This document shows positions 11,802-21,235 of a stretch of 64,000 nt of DNA, in pieces (the first letter of the stretch is position 1; every line of letters starts with the position of its first letter). The notes under the pieces are model-generated. The model saw only the letters and a program-made list of their open reading frames with translations, was not told the DNA's origin and ran no database searches. This DNA comes from Dermacoccus abyssi (GTDB lineage: Bacteria; Actinomycetota; Actinomycetes; Actinomycetales; Dermatophilaceae), in assembly GCF_003515945.1 (NCBI RefSeq), contig NZ_QWLM01000003.1:1-64000 (forward strand), read 5' to 3'. The position numbers and the translations under genes were made by a program.

Positions 11802-14336
11802 TCAGGCGCCTCGCAGGCTGGCTCCGACGGCCTTGTCGACCTCACGGACGGCCGCATCGCGGGCGACGTTGACCTCCTCCGTCGTGAGCGTACGCTCCGG
11901 CGAGCGGAAGAAGAGCCGGTAGGCGAGCGACTTCTTGCCCTCGCCGACCTGCTCGCCCTCGTAGATGTCGAACAGCGCCAGCGACTCGAGGTTCTCCCCA
12001 CCGCCGCGGTGCAGTGCGTCCTCGACGACCGCCGCGGTGACGCCCGAATCGACGACGAGCGCGACGTCGGAATGCGCCTGCGGGTACGTGGCGATCGGCT
12101 CCGCGACCCCGGGCCTCTCGGCGAACGCCGAGAGGGCGTCGAGGTCGAGTTCGCCGGCCACCACGCGCGGCGGGAGGCCGAGGGTCGTGAGCACCTTCGG
12201 GTGAAGCTCACCCGCGTGACCGATGACGCTGCCGTCAGGCAGCATGATCTGGGCACAGCGGCCCGGGTGGAACGGGGCCACGTCGGCCTGCGCCACCTCG
12301 AGCTGCACGCCGAGCACGCGACCGATGCCGAGCGCGGTGGCGACGGCGTCGCTCCAGTCGCTCGAGCGGCCTTCACCCCACCAGCCCTTGCGTTCACCGT
12401 CACCGGTCATCACCCAGGCGACGTGGCGCGGCTGAACCGGGACGGCGTCACGGATGGCGGCGAGCACCTCGGGCGTCGGGTGCACTCCGACCCGCTCGGT
12501 CGGCGCCGTTCCCGCGGGGCCGGCCACGACGAGACCGAGCTCGAACAGGCCCACGTCCTTGAAGCCGCGCGCGATGTTGCGCTTGAGCGACTCGAGCATC
12601 GTCGACAGGACGCTGGTGCGCAGCAACGGCGCCTCGTCCGACAACGGGTTGCTCAGGCGAACGGTGGAGCGCCGCGTGTCATCTGCCCCGTAGCGCAGCT
12701 TCGTGTGCAACTCGTCGCTGACGAAGGGCAGCGAGATGATCTCCGAGAGCCCCTGAGCGGCGAGCGCGTTGGCCACGGTGCGGCGGTAGCGCTGGGACGC
12801 GGTGAGGCCGCGCCCGGCGACGGGGCGAGCCAGGATCGACGGGATCTGGTCGTAACCGCGCAGGCGGGCAACCTCCTCGACGAGGTCGGGCCCCGTCGTG
12901 AGGTCGGGGCGCCACGACGGAGCCGTGACGTTCCACCGTGCCCCCTCGACTCGCTCGACGACGCAGCCGACCGCGGTGAGAGTCGCCTCCACCTCGTCGT
13001 CGGTGTACGAGACACCGACGAGGCGCGTGGGCTGCTGCGGGTCGAACGCGATCGGAGCGGCAGGCACGACGGTGTCGAGGTCGGTGACTCCGTCGTCGAC
13101 GCGGCCGCCGCCGTACTCGACGAGAAGATCGACGGCCAGCTGCGCTGCCGCGGCGGCGATCGCCGGGTCGACACCGCGCTCGAAGCGCTTGGACGCCTCG
13201 CTGCTCAGTCGGTGACGACGGGCGCTTCGGGCGATGCTGACCGGGTCGAAGTGTGCGGCCTCGATGAGGATGTCGCTCGTCGTGTCGCTCACCTCGCTCT
13301 CGGCACCGCCCATCACGCCGGCGATGGCGAGCGGACGCTCACCGCCGTCGGTGATGAGGAGGTCCTCGGCGAAGAGCGTGCGCTCCACGTCGTCGAGGGT
13401 CGTGATCTTCTCCCCCGCCCGCGCGCGACGCACGACGATTTCCTCACCGAGCGTGGCCAGGTCGAAGGCGTGCAGCGGCTGGCCGAGACCCAGCATGACG
13501 TAGTTCGTGATGTCGACGGGCAGGGAGATCGAGCGCATCCCCGCCTCCGTCACGGCCTGGGACAGCCAGGCCGGCACGGGCGCCGCCGGGTCGACGCCGC
13601 GCACGATGCGGGCCACGTAGCGGTCGCACCCGACGTTTCCGCGCAGGGGCGCATCGTCGTCGACGCGCACGGGGTAACCCGAGGCGTTGGCCTCCGGGGC
13701 ACGCGAGTTGAGGTCGAGCACCGGGTCGGTGAAGCGGGCCCCCGTCGAGTGGCCGTACTCGCGCGCGACGCCACGGATGGAGAAGCAGTAGCCGCGGTCC
13801 GGGGTGACGTTGACCTCGACCGTCTCGCGGTCGAGACCCAGCAGCGGCAGGGCGTCCTGGCCGGGCGTGAGGTCGCTCGCCTCGACGCCGAGACGCTGCG
13901 GGAGCAGGATGATGCCGTGCGAACCGTCGTCGGGCAGGCCGAGTTCGTCGGCTGCACAGATCATGCCGGCCGAGAGGTGACCGTAGGTCTTGCGGGCGCT
14001 GATGGCGAAGCCACCGGGCAGAACGGCACCGGGCAGGACGACGACGACGGTGTCGCCGGCGTCGAAGTTGTGCGCGCCGCACACGATGCCCTGGGGCTCA
14101 CCGGTTCCGTTGGCGTCGCCGACGTCGACGGAGCACCAGTTGATGACCTTGCCGTTCTTCTGCTCCTCGGGCTCCTTCGTCAGAACGCGCCCGACGACGA
14201 GCGGGCCGGTGATGCCGCCGCCGTGGATCGCCTCCTCCTCGAGACCGATCTTGACGAGGTCGGCCGCTACCTGGAGACCTGTTGCTCCGGCCGGGACGTC
14301 GACGTACTCACGCAGCCATTCGATGGGAACTCGCAT
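11802..14336 (-). CDS. pheT: Phenylalanyl-tRNA synthetase beta subunit
   Basis: Large subunit of the alpha2-beta2 PheRS. The 844 residues are standard. The order seen is the N-terminal MRVPIEWLREYV block, an EMAP-like tRNA-binding domain (about 40-155), the B3/4 editing domain, B5, a class II-like catalytic fold and a C-terminal ferredoxin-type anticodon-binding domain beginning near FPGVA/YPQAHSDVALVV. ATG at 14336, four bases after the pheS stop. Confidence 0.97.
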   Translation of the reverse strand: MRVPIEWLREYVDVPAGATGLQVAADLVKIGLEEEAIHGGGITGPLVVGRVLTKEPEEQKNGKVINWCSVDVGDANGTGEPQGIVCGAHNFDAGDTVVVVLPGAVLPGGFAISARKTYGHLSAGMICAADELGLPDDGSHGIILLPQRLGVEASDLTPGQDALPLLGLDRETVEVNVTPDRGYCFSIRGVAREYGHSTGARFTDPVLDLNSRAPEANASGYPVRVDDDAPLRGNVGCDRYVARIVRGVDPAAPVPAWLSQAVTEAGMRSISLPVDITNYVMLGLGQPLHAFDLATLGEEIVVRRARAGEKITTLDDVERTLFAEDLLITDGGERPLAIAGVMGGAESEVSDTTSDILIEAAHFDPVSIARSARRHRLSSEASKRFERGVDPAIAAAAAQLAVDLLVEYGGGRVDDGVTDLDTVVPAAPIAFDPQQPTRLVGVSYTDDEVEATLTAVGCVVERVEGARWNVTAPSWRPDLTTGPDLVEEVARLRGYDQIPSILARPVAGRGLTASQRYRRTVANALAAQGLSEIISLPFVSDELHTKLRYGADDTRRSTVRLSNPLSDEAPLLRTSVLSTMLESLKRNIARGFKDVGLFELGLVVAGPAGTAPTERVGVHPTPEVLAAIRDAVPVQPRHVAWVMTGDGERKGWWGEGRSSDWSDAVATALGIGRVLGVQLEVAQADVAPFHPGRCAQIMLPDGSVIGHAGELHPKVLTTLGLPPRVVAGELDLDALSAFAERPGVAEPIATYPQAHSDVALVVDSGVTAAVVEDALHRGGGENLESLALFDIYEGEQVGEGKKSLAYRLFFRSPERTLTTEEVNVARDAAVREVDKAVGASLRGA

Positions 14337-14340
14337 TGCC

Positions 14341-15438
14341 TCAGACCTCCAAGCCGAACTGGGCGTCGAAGCGCACGTCGCCCTCGATCATCTCGCGCAT
14401 GTCGGATGCGCCGGTGCGGAACATGAGCGCTCGCTCGACGCCCATGCCGAACGCGAATCCGCTGTACTCGCTCGGGTCGACGCCGCAGGCGCGCAGGACG
14501 TTCTCGTGGACCATGCCGCAGCCACCCCACTCGATCCAGCCGGTGCCGCCGCACGTGCGACAGGCCGGGTCTTCCCCGCGGCAGACGAAGCAGCGCAGAT
14601 CCATCTCGGCGCTCGGCTCGGTGAACGGGAAGTAGTTGGGACGCAGACGCGTCGTGATGCCTTCGCCGAACAGCTGCGTGGCGAGATGGTCGAGCGTTCC
14701 CTTGAGGTGGGCCATCGTGATGCCCTTGTCGACGGCGAGGCCCTCGAGCTGGTGGAAGACCGGCAGGTGCGTGGCGTCGAGTTCGTCCGTGCGGTAGGCC
14801 TTGCCCGGCGCGACGATGTAGAGCGGCACACCGCGCTCGAGCATCGAGCGAGCCTGGACGGGCGACGTGTGCGTACGCATGACGAGCCCCCCGTCGGCCG
14901 GGTCGAGGTAGAAGGTGTCCTGCATCTGGCGGGCAGGGTGGTCCTCGTCGAAGTTGAGCGCGTCGAAGACGAACCACTCGGCCTCGACCTCGGGGCCCTC
15001 GGCCACCTCCCAGCCCATGCCGACCATGAGGTCGACCATGAGCTGCTGCATCATCTCGACGGGGTGACGGCCACCGACCGGGCGGCGCAACGTCGTCGCT
15101 GTCGTGACGTCGACGGCCTCCTCGGTGAGGATGCGCTCGTCGCGCTCTGCCTCGAGCTCGGCCTGACGCTCCTTGATCGCCTGACCCACGCGCCCGCGCG
15201 CCTGGCCGACTCGCTTGCCCGCCTCGGCCTTGGCCGTCGGCGGCAGCGCACCGATCTCACGGTTGGCGAGAGCGAGGGGCGACTTGTCGCCGGCGTGGGC
15301 GAGGCGTGCGTCCTTCAACTCCTCGAGCGAGTTCGCGGCCGCAATGGCGCTGAGGGCGACGGTGACGTTCGACTCCACGACCTCGGGGTCCAGTGCGGAC
15401 ACCTCGACCGGGTCGTAGTTGGTGTTGGGGCCAGACAT
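14341..15438 (-). CDS. pheS: Phenylalanyl-tRNA synthetase alpha subunit
   Basis: Catalytic subunit of PheRS (365 residues). An N-terminal coiled-coil tRNA-binding arm (about 15-90) precedes the class II catalytic domain with the blocks HPARQMQDTFYLD, RTHTSPVQAR and the terminal motif GFAFGMGVERALM. The frame is open further upstream, but MSGPNTNYDPVEV at 15438 is the family-like start. Forty-six bases separate it from the upstream methyltransferase gene. Confidence 0.97.
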   Translation of the reverse strand: MSGPNTNYDPVEVSALDPEVVESNVTVALSAIAAANSLEELKDARLAHAGDKSPLALANREIGALPPTAKAEAGKRVGQARGRVGQAIKERQAELEAERDERILTEEAVDVTTATTLRRPVGGRHPVEMMQQLMVDLMVGMGWEVAEGPEVEAEWFVFDALNFDEDHPARQMQDTFYLDPADGGLVMRTHTSPVQARSMLERGVPLYIVAPGKAYRTDELDATHLPVFHQLEGLAVDKGITMAHLKGTLDHLATQLFGEGITTRLRPNYFPFTEPSAEMDLRCFVCRGEDPACRTCGGTGWIEWGGCGMVHENVLRACGVDPSEYSGFAFGMGVERALMFRTGASDMREMIEGDVRFDAQFGLEV

Positions 15439-15484
15439 GGGCCCGAGTCTATCGAGTGCGCGCAAACCGGAATGACGCGCCGTG

Positions 15485-16297
15485 TCAGTGCTGCGCGCCC
15501 GCCGAGGCGTAGAGGCAGACGGTGGCCGCCATGGCCAGGTTGAGCGACTCGGCAGCGCCGTAGATCGGCACGCGCACGACGTCGTCGCAGGCCTCGCGGA
15601 CTTCGGGTTCGAGGCCCCAGGCCTCGTTGCCCATGACCCACGCGTGCGGCGTGGAGAGCTCGACGTCCGGAAGCAGCGTCGTGCCGACACCGTCCGCGGC
15701 GTGCAGCGTCAGCCCGGCGTCGCGGCAGCGGGCGAAGATGTCCTCGATGGCGGCACCGCGACAGATCGGCAGGTGCCACAGCGAACCCACGGTCGAGCGC
15801 ACGACCTTGGGGTTGTAGATGTCGACACTCGAGTCGCTGACGATGACGGCGTCAGCACCCGTCGCGTCGGCGCCCCGGATGACGGTGCCCGCATTACCGG
15901 GGTCCCTCACGTTCGTGAGGACCACGACGAACTTCGGCGAACCGGCGAGCACCTCGTCGAGGGCGCGGTCGACGGGTCGCGCGACGGCGATGATCCCCTG
16001 CGGCTGCTCGGTGTCGCACATCTCGGCGAGCACCTGGGCAGAGCAGTCGTGGACGAATCGACGCTCGTCAGGCTCCGCGTCGCGCTGCCAGGAAAGCGCC
16101 ATCTCCCGCAGGTCCGGGTGCCGTTCGGTGGCCTCGGCGTCGAGGTAGAGGTCGCGGATCGTCTCGGGCGCGAAACGGATCAGTTCGCGCACGGCCTGGC
16201 GTCCCTCGACGAGGAACAGTCCGGCCTTCTCACGCGCAGAACGCCGCCCCAGTGCCCTGACCTGCTTGACCCGATCGGAGCGGGTGTTCGTGATCAT
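15485..16297 (-). CDS. TrmH/SpoU-family RNA 2'-O-methyltransferase
   Basis: SPOUT methyltransferase of 270 residues, probably methylating a ribose in rRNA or tRNA with SAM. An N-terminal substrate-binding domain (about 1-105) is followed by the knotted domain with the three motifs NVRDPGNAGTVIR, VMGNEAWGL and PIYGAAESLNLAMA. This position between rplT and pheS is common for the rRNA-directed member of the family. The exact target base is unknown. Confidence 0.92.
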   Translation of the reverse strand: MITNTRSDRVKQVRALGRRSAREKAGLFLVEGRQAVRELIRFAPETIRDLYLDAEATERHPDLREMALSWQRDAEPDERRFVHDCSAQVLAEMCDTEQPQGIIAVARPVDRALDEVLAGSPKFVVVLTNVRDPGNAGTVIRGADATGADAVIVSDSSVDIYNPKVVRSTVGSLWHLPICRGAAIEDIFARCRDAGLTLHAADGVGTTLLPDVELSTPHAWVMGNEAWGLEPEVREACDDVVRVPIYGAAESLNLAMAATVCLYASAGAQH

Positions 16298-16339
16298 GGC
16301 GTGGAGCGGCGTTCGATGCGAAAGAGGTGCCTAGGAGAA

Positions 16340-16714
16340 TCAGGCAGCCGGCGTCTGGGCCGGGACGTTCTCCTTGGCGATCTCGACGAGCGCGGCGAAG
16401 GCCGGGGCGTCGTTGACGGCCAGCTCGGCGAGCATGCGACGGTCGACCTCGATGCCAGCGGCCTTGAGGCCCTGGATGAAGCGGTTGTACGTCATGCCGT
16501 TGAGGCGAGCCGCAGCATTGATGCGCTGGATCCACAGGCGACGGAAGTCACCCTTCTTGGCGCGACGGTCACGGTAGGCGTAACCGAGGCTGTGCGTCAC
16601 CTGCTCCTTCGCCTTGCGGTAAAGGCGCGAGCGCTGGCCGCGGTAACCGCTGGCCTGCTCGAGGACGGTACGACGCTTCTTCTGGGCGTTTACTGCCCGC
16701 TTCACGCGTGCCAC
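16340..16714 (-). CDS. rplT: 50S ribosomal protein L20
   Basis: Large-subunit protein that binds 23S rRNA and is needed early in assembly. The 124 residues include the typical [20 protein letters not shown] start and the [14 protein letters not shown] block. It follows rpmI after a 72-base spacer; in several phyla L20 represses its own operon through the mRNA leader. Confidence 0.98.
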   Translation of the reverse strand: MARVKRAVNAQKKRRTVLEQASGYRGQRSRLYRKAKEQVTHSLGYAYRDRRAKKGDFRRLWIQRINAAARLNGMTYNRFIQGLKAAGIEVDRRMLAELAVNDAPAFAALVEIAKENVPAQTPAA

Positions 16715-16786
16715 GTGAGTACTCCTTGTTCATGGGCGGCGGCGCCGGGCGCCTGCCGCAAAAGCTGGTTGAGGGAAAAGTTCGGC

Positions 16787-16981
16787 TTACTTACCGAGAA
16801 GCTTCTTGATCTTCTTCTCGTCGGACGGCGCAACGACGACGTCGTTCACGAGGCGACGCGACTGACGCTTGGCGCGCTCTTCGAACTTGTGGACGTGGCG
16901 GGCGCGCTGGCGCATGACCTTGCCCTTACCGGTGACACGGAAACGCTTCTTGGCACCGCTGTGCGTCTTCATCTTCGGCAT
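16787..16981 (-). CDS. rpmI: 50S ribosomal protein L35
   Basis: Small basic ribosomal protein of 64 residues with the family start MPKMKTHSGAKKRFRVTG. It sits between infC and rplT as in most bacteria. Confidence 0.98.
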   Translation of the reverse strand: MPKMKTHSGAKKRFRVTGKGKVMRQRARHVHKFEERAKRQSRRLVNDVVVAPSDEKKIKKLLGK

Positions 16982-17086
16982 AACCGACTCCTTCGCTCAC
17001 TCGGCGCGCTCGTGCACGCCGGCTGTCTGACGGCCCGCCACCGGTCTCCCGGTGCGGGGGTCTTCACCCGAGGGTGAAGGACGATT

Positions 17087-17728
17087 TCAGTTGGCGGCCT
17101 CGTCGGCAGCCGGCTCCGCGGCGGGAGCCTCGGTCTCGGCGGCCTGCGTCGCGGGAGCAGCCTTGCTCGCCTTCGCAGCCTCGCGACGACGACGGTCCTC
17201 GGCGCGAGCCTCGGCCTTCTTCTTCGTCGGGCCGAGAACCATGACCATGTTGCGGCCGTCCTGCTTCGGCGCGCTCTCGATGAACGCCAGCTCGGCGACG
17301 TCCTCGGCGAGCTTCTGGAGCAGTCGGAAACCGAGCTCCGGGCGCGACTGCTCGCGACCGCGGAACATGATGGTGACCTTGACCTTGTCACCGGCCGACA
17401 GGAACCGAACGACGTGACCCTTCTTGGTGTCGTAGTCGTGCTGGTCGATCTTCGGTCGGAGCTTGATCTCCTTGATGACCGTGTTGACCTGGTTCTTGCG
17501 AGACTCGCGGGCCTTCATGGCGGCTTCGTACTTGAACTTGCCGAAGTCCATGAGCTTGGCGACCGGGGGCTTGGCCTGCGGCGCGACCTCCACGAGGTCG
17601 AGATCCGCTTCCGCAGCGAGGCGCAGCGCGTCCTCGACTCGGACGATGCCCACCTGCTCACCGTTGGGGCCAACCAACCGGACCTCGGGTACACGGATCC
17701 GATCGTTGATGCGTGGCTCAGCGCTGAT
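17087..17728 (-). CDS. infC: Translation initiation factor IF-3, apparent ATC start
   Basis: IF-3 binds the 30S subunit and rejects non-canonical start codons. The protein of 213 residues begins at [16 protein letters not shown], the usual beginning in relatives. The codon just before it is ATC (17728-17726), preceded by AAGGAG six bases upstream. No ATG, GTG or TTG is correctly placed near that ribosome-binding site, and the GTG at 17743 overlaps it. AUU/AUC/AUA starts on infC are the known basis of IF-3 self-regulation. A 40-residue Ala/Glu-rich tail ends the protein. Confidence 0.93.
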   Translation of the reverse strand: MSAEPRINDRIRVPEVRLVGPNGEQVGIVRVEDALRLAAEADLDLVEVAPQAKPPVAKLMDFGKFKYEAAMKARESRKNQVNTVIKEIKLRPKIDQHDYDTKKGHVVRFLSAGDKVKVTIMFRGREQSRPELGFRLLQKLAEDVAELAFIESAPKQDGRNMVMVLGPTKKKAEARAEDRRRREAAKASKAAPATQAAETEAPAAEPAADEAAN

Positions 17729-17777
17729 GGCCGACTCCTTCACTGTTGTGACGATTCGTTCCACCGCCGAGGCGGAG

Positions 17778-17814
17778 AAACACGAAAAGGCTTCTTGCCT
17801 ACGCAAGAAGCCTT
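17778..17814 (-). terminator. Attenuator hairpin in the infC leader
   Basis: On the minus strand a 12-base stem (AAGGCTTCTTGC / GCAAGAAGCCTT, loop GTAG, positions 17814-17787) is followed by TTCGTGTTT. It sits about 60 bases before the infC start and inside the transcribed leader, so it can act as a regulated terminator of the infC-rpmI-rplT operon. Control by L20 or by another signal is inference. Confidence 0.75.
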
Positions 17815-18012
17815 CGTCTCAACGTTTCGCACGCTCTCAGGGATTCCCCGAGAACAGGCTCACCGGGGTGAGCCTCGTACGAACCATGACCACGACCCTG
17901 CCTCCCGTGGGAGAACCGAGGGTGGAGACCGAAGTCCCTCTTGCGCACCGTTCGTGGTGTGATTTTCGCGGATCGCTCCGGGAGAACACCACACGTACGG
18001 CTGGTAGCAACC

Positions 18013-18041
18013 AGAGTAACAGTCCGGCGAGCGCCCTCCAA
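18013..18041 (-). promoter_or_regulatory. Promoter of the infC operon
   Basis: On the minus strand TTGGAG (18041-18036) and TACTCT (18018-18013) are separated by 17 bases. Transcription from here would give an infC leader of roughly 275 bases that contains the attenuator hairpin. Confidence 0.6.
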
Positions 18042-18067
18042 ACCCGGCGAAGCGGTCCCTTCCCCAC

Positions 18068-18466
18068 TCACGCGGACGCCCGTCGCACGCTGCGGGAGCG
18101 CTGCGCCCGCCGTCCACCGACGATGAGCACCCCGGCCACGCAGATGGGGGCTCCGAGCCCGCCCACGGCGGCGAAACCGCCGGCGAAGCCGTGACTGTCG
18201 ATGGCCCATCCGGCGATCGGTCCGCCCAGCGCGCCGCCCGTCGCGAGGAAGGAGCCGCGCCAGCCCATCGCCTCACCGCGCACTCGCTCCGGAACGACGC
18301 GAGCAACGGCGTCGACGGAAGCCGTCATCGTGGGCGCGCAGAACATGCCGGCGAGGAAGGCACCGAGTCCCGGGGTGAGCATGCTCGAGGCGAGATCGGC
18401 ACGGTGGCCGCTGCCCACGAGTGCTGTGGCTGCCAGGATGGCGACGCCTGTCCTTCGTCGTCCCAC
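18068..18466 (-). pseudogene. Truncated MFS transporter (C-terminal part)
   Basis: The 132-residue frame resembles the last third of a major facilitator protein: a GRRRTG loop, hydrophobic segments, and the loop PERVRGEAMGWRGS followed by two to three membrane spans. A full MFS protein has about 400 residues and 12 spans, so most of the gene is missing. An excellent ribosome-binding site (AAGGAGG, five bases before GTG 18466) remains, suggesting an internal deletion that kept the original start, or a remnant still translated. It is divergent from a SorC-type regulator that may have controlled it. Confidence 0.6.
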
Positions 18467-18498
18467 GACGACCTCCTTCTCAAGTCGCACCCAATTTC

Positions 18499-18550
18499 TG
18501 CTCAGTTGAGCAATAGGAAGCACACATGAGTAAAGTGTGATGTGACACAC
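18499..18550. promoter_or_regulatory. Candidate operators between the MFS remnant and the SorC regulator
   Basis: Two palindromes lie in the divergent promoter region: TGCTCAGTTGAGCA (18499-18512, perfect six-base arms) and GTGTGATGTGACACAC (18535-18550). They are plausible sites for the adjacent SorC-family regulator. Function is inferred from position only. Confidence 0.45.
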
Positions 18551-18578
18551 AATGTCAACCCTCGTCTCAGGAGGCCTC

Positions 18579-19556
18579 ATGGTCGACGTGAACCTGCCGC
18601 TGACTCAGCTGCACATGGTCCAGGCGGCGCGCCGCTATTACCTCGACGACGCCTCCAAGGTGCAGATCGCCGAGGAACTCGGCATCAGCCGGTTCAAGGT
18701 GGCTCGCCTGCTCGAGGCCGCTCGCGACAGTGGAGTCGTGCGCATCGAGATCCTGGACCCCGGCGCCGTCAAGGACCAGTTGTCCCAGGACCTACGCGAG
18801 CGTTTCGGGCTGCGTCATGCGCTCGTCGTCGACGTCGAGGCCCTCGCCGGTGGCGAGAAACTGGTTGAACTCGGCCGCGCTGCCGCATCCCTCATGCAAC
18901 GCATCGCGCAGCCCACGGATGTCATCGGCCTGCCGTGGAGTCGCATGGTGGCGCAGACCGTTCCGTTCTTCGAAGAGCTGCCTCCGGTGCCGATCGTCCA
19001 GCTGTCGGGAGCCCTCGACCTCCCGGCATACGAGGCCTCCCCCGTTGACGTCGTGCGTGACGCCGCCCGCCTCACCGGCGGCGAGCCACGCGTGTTCTAC
19101 GCGCCGCTCGTCGCGACGGACGCCGAGGCCGCGCGCGTCATCCGGGCACAGACAGCCGTGGCGGGCACCCTCGACGAGGCACGTCACTGCTCGCTCGCCC
19201 TCGTCGGCATCGGGGGGTGGAGCGAAGGCGAGAGCACGCTGTACGACCTCGCCACCGAGGACGAGCGAGACGAACTCGAGCGGCTCGAGGTCGTCGGGGA
19301 GATCGCCGGATCGCTGTTCAACACCGACGGCGAACCGGTCGAATCGGGGCTGAGCGCACGCCTGGTCAGCATGAGCCCCCGCGATCTGCGGCTCATCACC
19401 GAGGTCGTCGCTGTCTCCCACGGAGCGGCTCGAGCGGAGGCGCTGCGCGCCGGGATCAAGGGCGGCTACGTCACGTCGGCCGTCGTCGACACCGAGCTCG
19501 CCCGCGCATTGCTCGGCGCACCCGCGGACGCCTCGGCAAGTTCTACCGGCCGGTAG
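18579..19556 (+). CDS. SorC-family sugar-binding transcriptional regulator
   Basis: DNA-binding regulator with an N-terminal helix-turn-helix (about residues 8-45, containing [23 protein letters not shown]) and a C-terminal effector domain of the SorC/DeoR-like sugar-phosphate isomerase fold. ATG at 18579 was chosen because AGGAGG lies four bases upstream; an in-frame ATG at 18552 lacks one. The protein is then 325 residues, typical for the family. It probably controlled the divergent, now truncated, transporter; effector unknown. Confidence 0.88.
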   Translation: MVDVNLPLTQLHMVQAARRYYLDDASKVQIAEELGISRFKVARLLEAARDSGVVRIEILDPGAVKDQLSQDLRERFGLRHALVVDVEALAGGEKLVELGRAAASLMQRIAQPTDVIGLPWSRMVAQTVPFFEELPPVPIVQLSGALDLPAYEASPVDVVRDAARLTGGEPRVFYAPLVATDAEAARVIRAQTAVAGTLDEARHCSLALVGIGGWSEGESTLYDLATEDERDELERLEVVGEIAGSLFNTDGEPVESGLSARLVSMSPRDLRLITEVVAVSHGAARAEALRAGIKGGYVTSAVVDTELARALLGAPADASASSTGR

Positions 19557-19603
19557 AGGCGTCGACTCCCGCTAACCGGCCCCGGGGGTTTAGGCTCGCA
19601 CTC

Positions 19604-21004
19604 GTGGCTAAGCACTTTGATGTCGTCGTCCTCGGCGCCGGTCCCGGTGGGTACGTCGCGGCAATCCGCGCCTCCCAGCTCGGGCTGAGCGTCGCCGTTA
19701 TTGAGAAGAAGTACTGGGGAGGTGTCTGCCTCAACGTCGGGTGTATCCCGTCGAAGGCCCTTCTGAAGAACGCGGAACTCGCGCACGTGCTCACGCACGA
19801 GAAGGACAAGTTCGGCATCACCGGTGATGCCTCGATGGAGTACGGCCCGACGCACAAGCGTTCCCGCCAGGTCTCCGCGGGCATCGTCAAGGGTGTCCAC
19901 TACCTCATGAAGAAGAACAAGATCACCGAGATCGACGGCTGGGGCACGCTCAAGTCCGACAAGACGGTCTCGGTGGAACTCAACGACGGCGGCAGCGAGG
20001 ACGTCACCTACGACAACCTCATCATCGCCACGGGCGCCACCGTGCGCACGATGCCGGGCGTCGACCTCAGCGAGAACATCGTCAGCTACGAGGAGCAGAT
20101 CCTCACCGACGAGCTGCCGAAGTCGATCATCATCGGCGGTTCGGGCGCCATCGGCGTCGAGTTCGCCTACGTCATGAAGAACTTTGGCGTCGACGTCACG
20201 ATCGTCGAGTTCGCCGACCGCATGGTGCCCACCGAGGACGCCGACGTGTCCAAGGAGCTGCTCAAGCACTACAAGAAGCTCGGCGTCAAGGTCATGACCG
20301 GCACGAAGGTCGAGAAGGCCGAGGACACCGGCTCCGGCGTCAAGGTCACCGTCTCCCCCGCGAAGGGTGGCGACAGTCAGGTACTCGAAGCCGACAAGAT
20401 GCTGTCCGCGTTCGGCTTCAAGCCGCGCACCGAGGGCTACGGCCTCGAAGACCTCGGCGTCGAGCTCACCGACCGTGGTGCCATCGCGATCGACGGCCGC
20501 GGCCGCACGAACGTCGAGGGCGTCTACGCCATCGGTGACGTCACCGCCAAGCTCATGCTCGCCCACACGGCCGAGGCGATGGGCATCGTCGCCGCGGAGA
20601 CGATCGCCGGCGCCGAGACCATGGAGATCAACTTCGACATGATCCCGCGCGCCACGTACTGCCAGCCGCAGGTGGCCTCGTTCGGCTACTCCGAGGCTCA
20701 GGCCAAGGAGAAGGGCTACGACGTCAAGACGGCAACGTTCCCCTTCACGGCCAACGGCAAGGCCATGGGCCTCGGCGAGGCCGTCGGCTTCGTCAAGGTG
20801 ATCGCGGACGCCAAGCACGACGAACTGATCGGCGCCGCGATGATCGGCCCGGACGTCACGGAGCTGCTGCCGGTACTCAACCTGGCTCAGCAGTGGGACC
20901 TGACGGCCGACGAGGTGTCACGCAACATCTTCGCGCACCCGACGCTCGGCGAGGCTGTCAAGGAAGCCGTTCACGGCATCGCGGGGCACATGATCAACCT
21001 CTGA
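19604..21004 (+). CDS. lpdA: Dihydrolipoyl dehydrogenase
   Basis: E3 flavoenzyme of 2-oxo acid dehydrogenase complexes; reoxidises lipoyl groups with NAD. The 466 residues contain the FAD motif GAGPGGYVA, the redox disulfide Cys42/Cys47 in [13 protein letters not shown], the NAD motif [10 protein letters not shown] and the C-terminal catalytic HPTLGEA. The frame is open much further upstream, but [16 protein letters not shown] (GTG 19604) is the correct start; TAGGCT seven bases before it indicates a leaderless transcript. No E1/E2 genes are adjacent. Confidence 0.96.
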   Translation: MAKHFDVVVLGAGPGGYVAAIRASQLGLSVAVIEKKYWGGVCLNVGCIPSKALLKNAELAHVLTHEKDKFGITGDASMEYGPTHKRSRQVSAGIVKGVHYLMKKNKITEIDGWGTLKSDKTVSVELNDGGSEDVTYDNLIIATGATVRTMPGVDLSENIVSYEEQILTDELPKSIIIGGSGAIGVEFAYVMKNFGVDVTIVEFADRMVPTEDADVSKELLKHYKKLGVKVMTGTKVEKAEDTGSGVKVTVSPAKGGDSQVLEADKMLSAFGFKPRTEGYGLEDLGVELTDRGAIAIDGRGRTNVEGVYAIGDVTAKLMLAHTAEAMGIVAAETIAGAETMEINFDMIPRATYCQPQVASFGYSEAQAKEKGYDVKTATFPFTANGKAMGLGEAVGFVKVIADAKHDELIGAAMIGPDVTELLPVLNLAQQWDLTADEVSRNIFAHPTLGEAVKEAVHGIAGHMINL

Positions 21005-21025
21005 TCGCGCACCGCGCAGCGCTCC

Positions 21026-21060
21026 ACGGGGCGGCACTCCATGACGGAGTGCCGCCCCGT
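21026..21060 (+). terminator. Terminator after lpdA
   Basis: Perfect 15-base arms (start ACGGGGCGGCACTCC) with a five-base loop, followed by TTCT. Confidence 0.8.
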
Positions 21061-21155
21061 TCTGCGTCGGCCCTCGGCCGCAGAAGGGCACAGATGAACG
21101 CACGGTCAACCGATCTTCACGCCACGGTGGGCGGCGCCACGCCCGCACGAGCGTC

Positions 21156-21177
21156 AGTAGGTGAATTCCAGGTGAAC
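21156..21177 (+). promoter_or_regulatory. PHO-box-like direct repeat upstream of the phosphate transporter
   Basis: Two 11-base direct repeats carry GGTGAA at 21160 and 21171 (AGTAGGTGAAT / TCCAGGTGAAC). This matches the GGTGAAC-type 11-base units that PhoP binds in Streptomyces. Its location 60-80 bases before pit suggests phosphate control; that is inference. Confidence 0.55.
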
Positions 21178-21235
21178 ATCGCACGGTCGAAGCTGTCGAA
21201 TTGCCCGTCATCACGCGAAATTCTCGCGATGGGGG

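Noticed and set aside
19466-20818. Minus-strand frame of 450 codons antisense to lpdA
   Set aside because: It is a composition-driven shadow of a clear dihydrolipoyl dehydrogenase gene.
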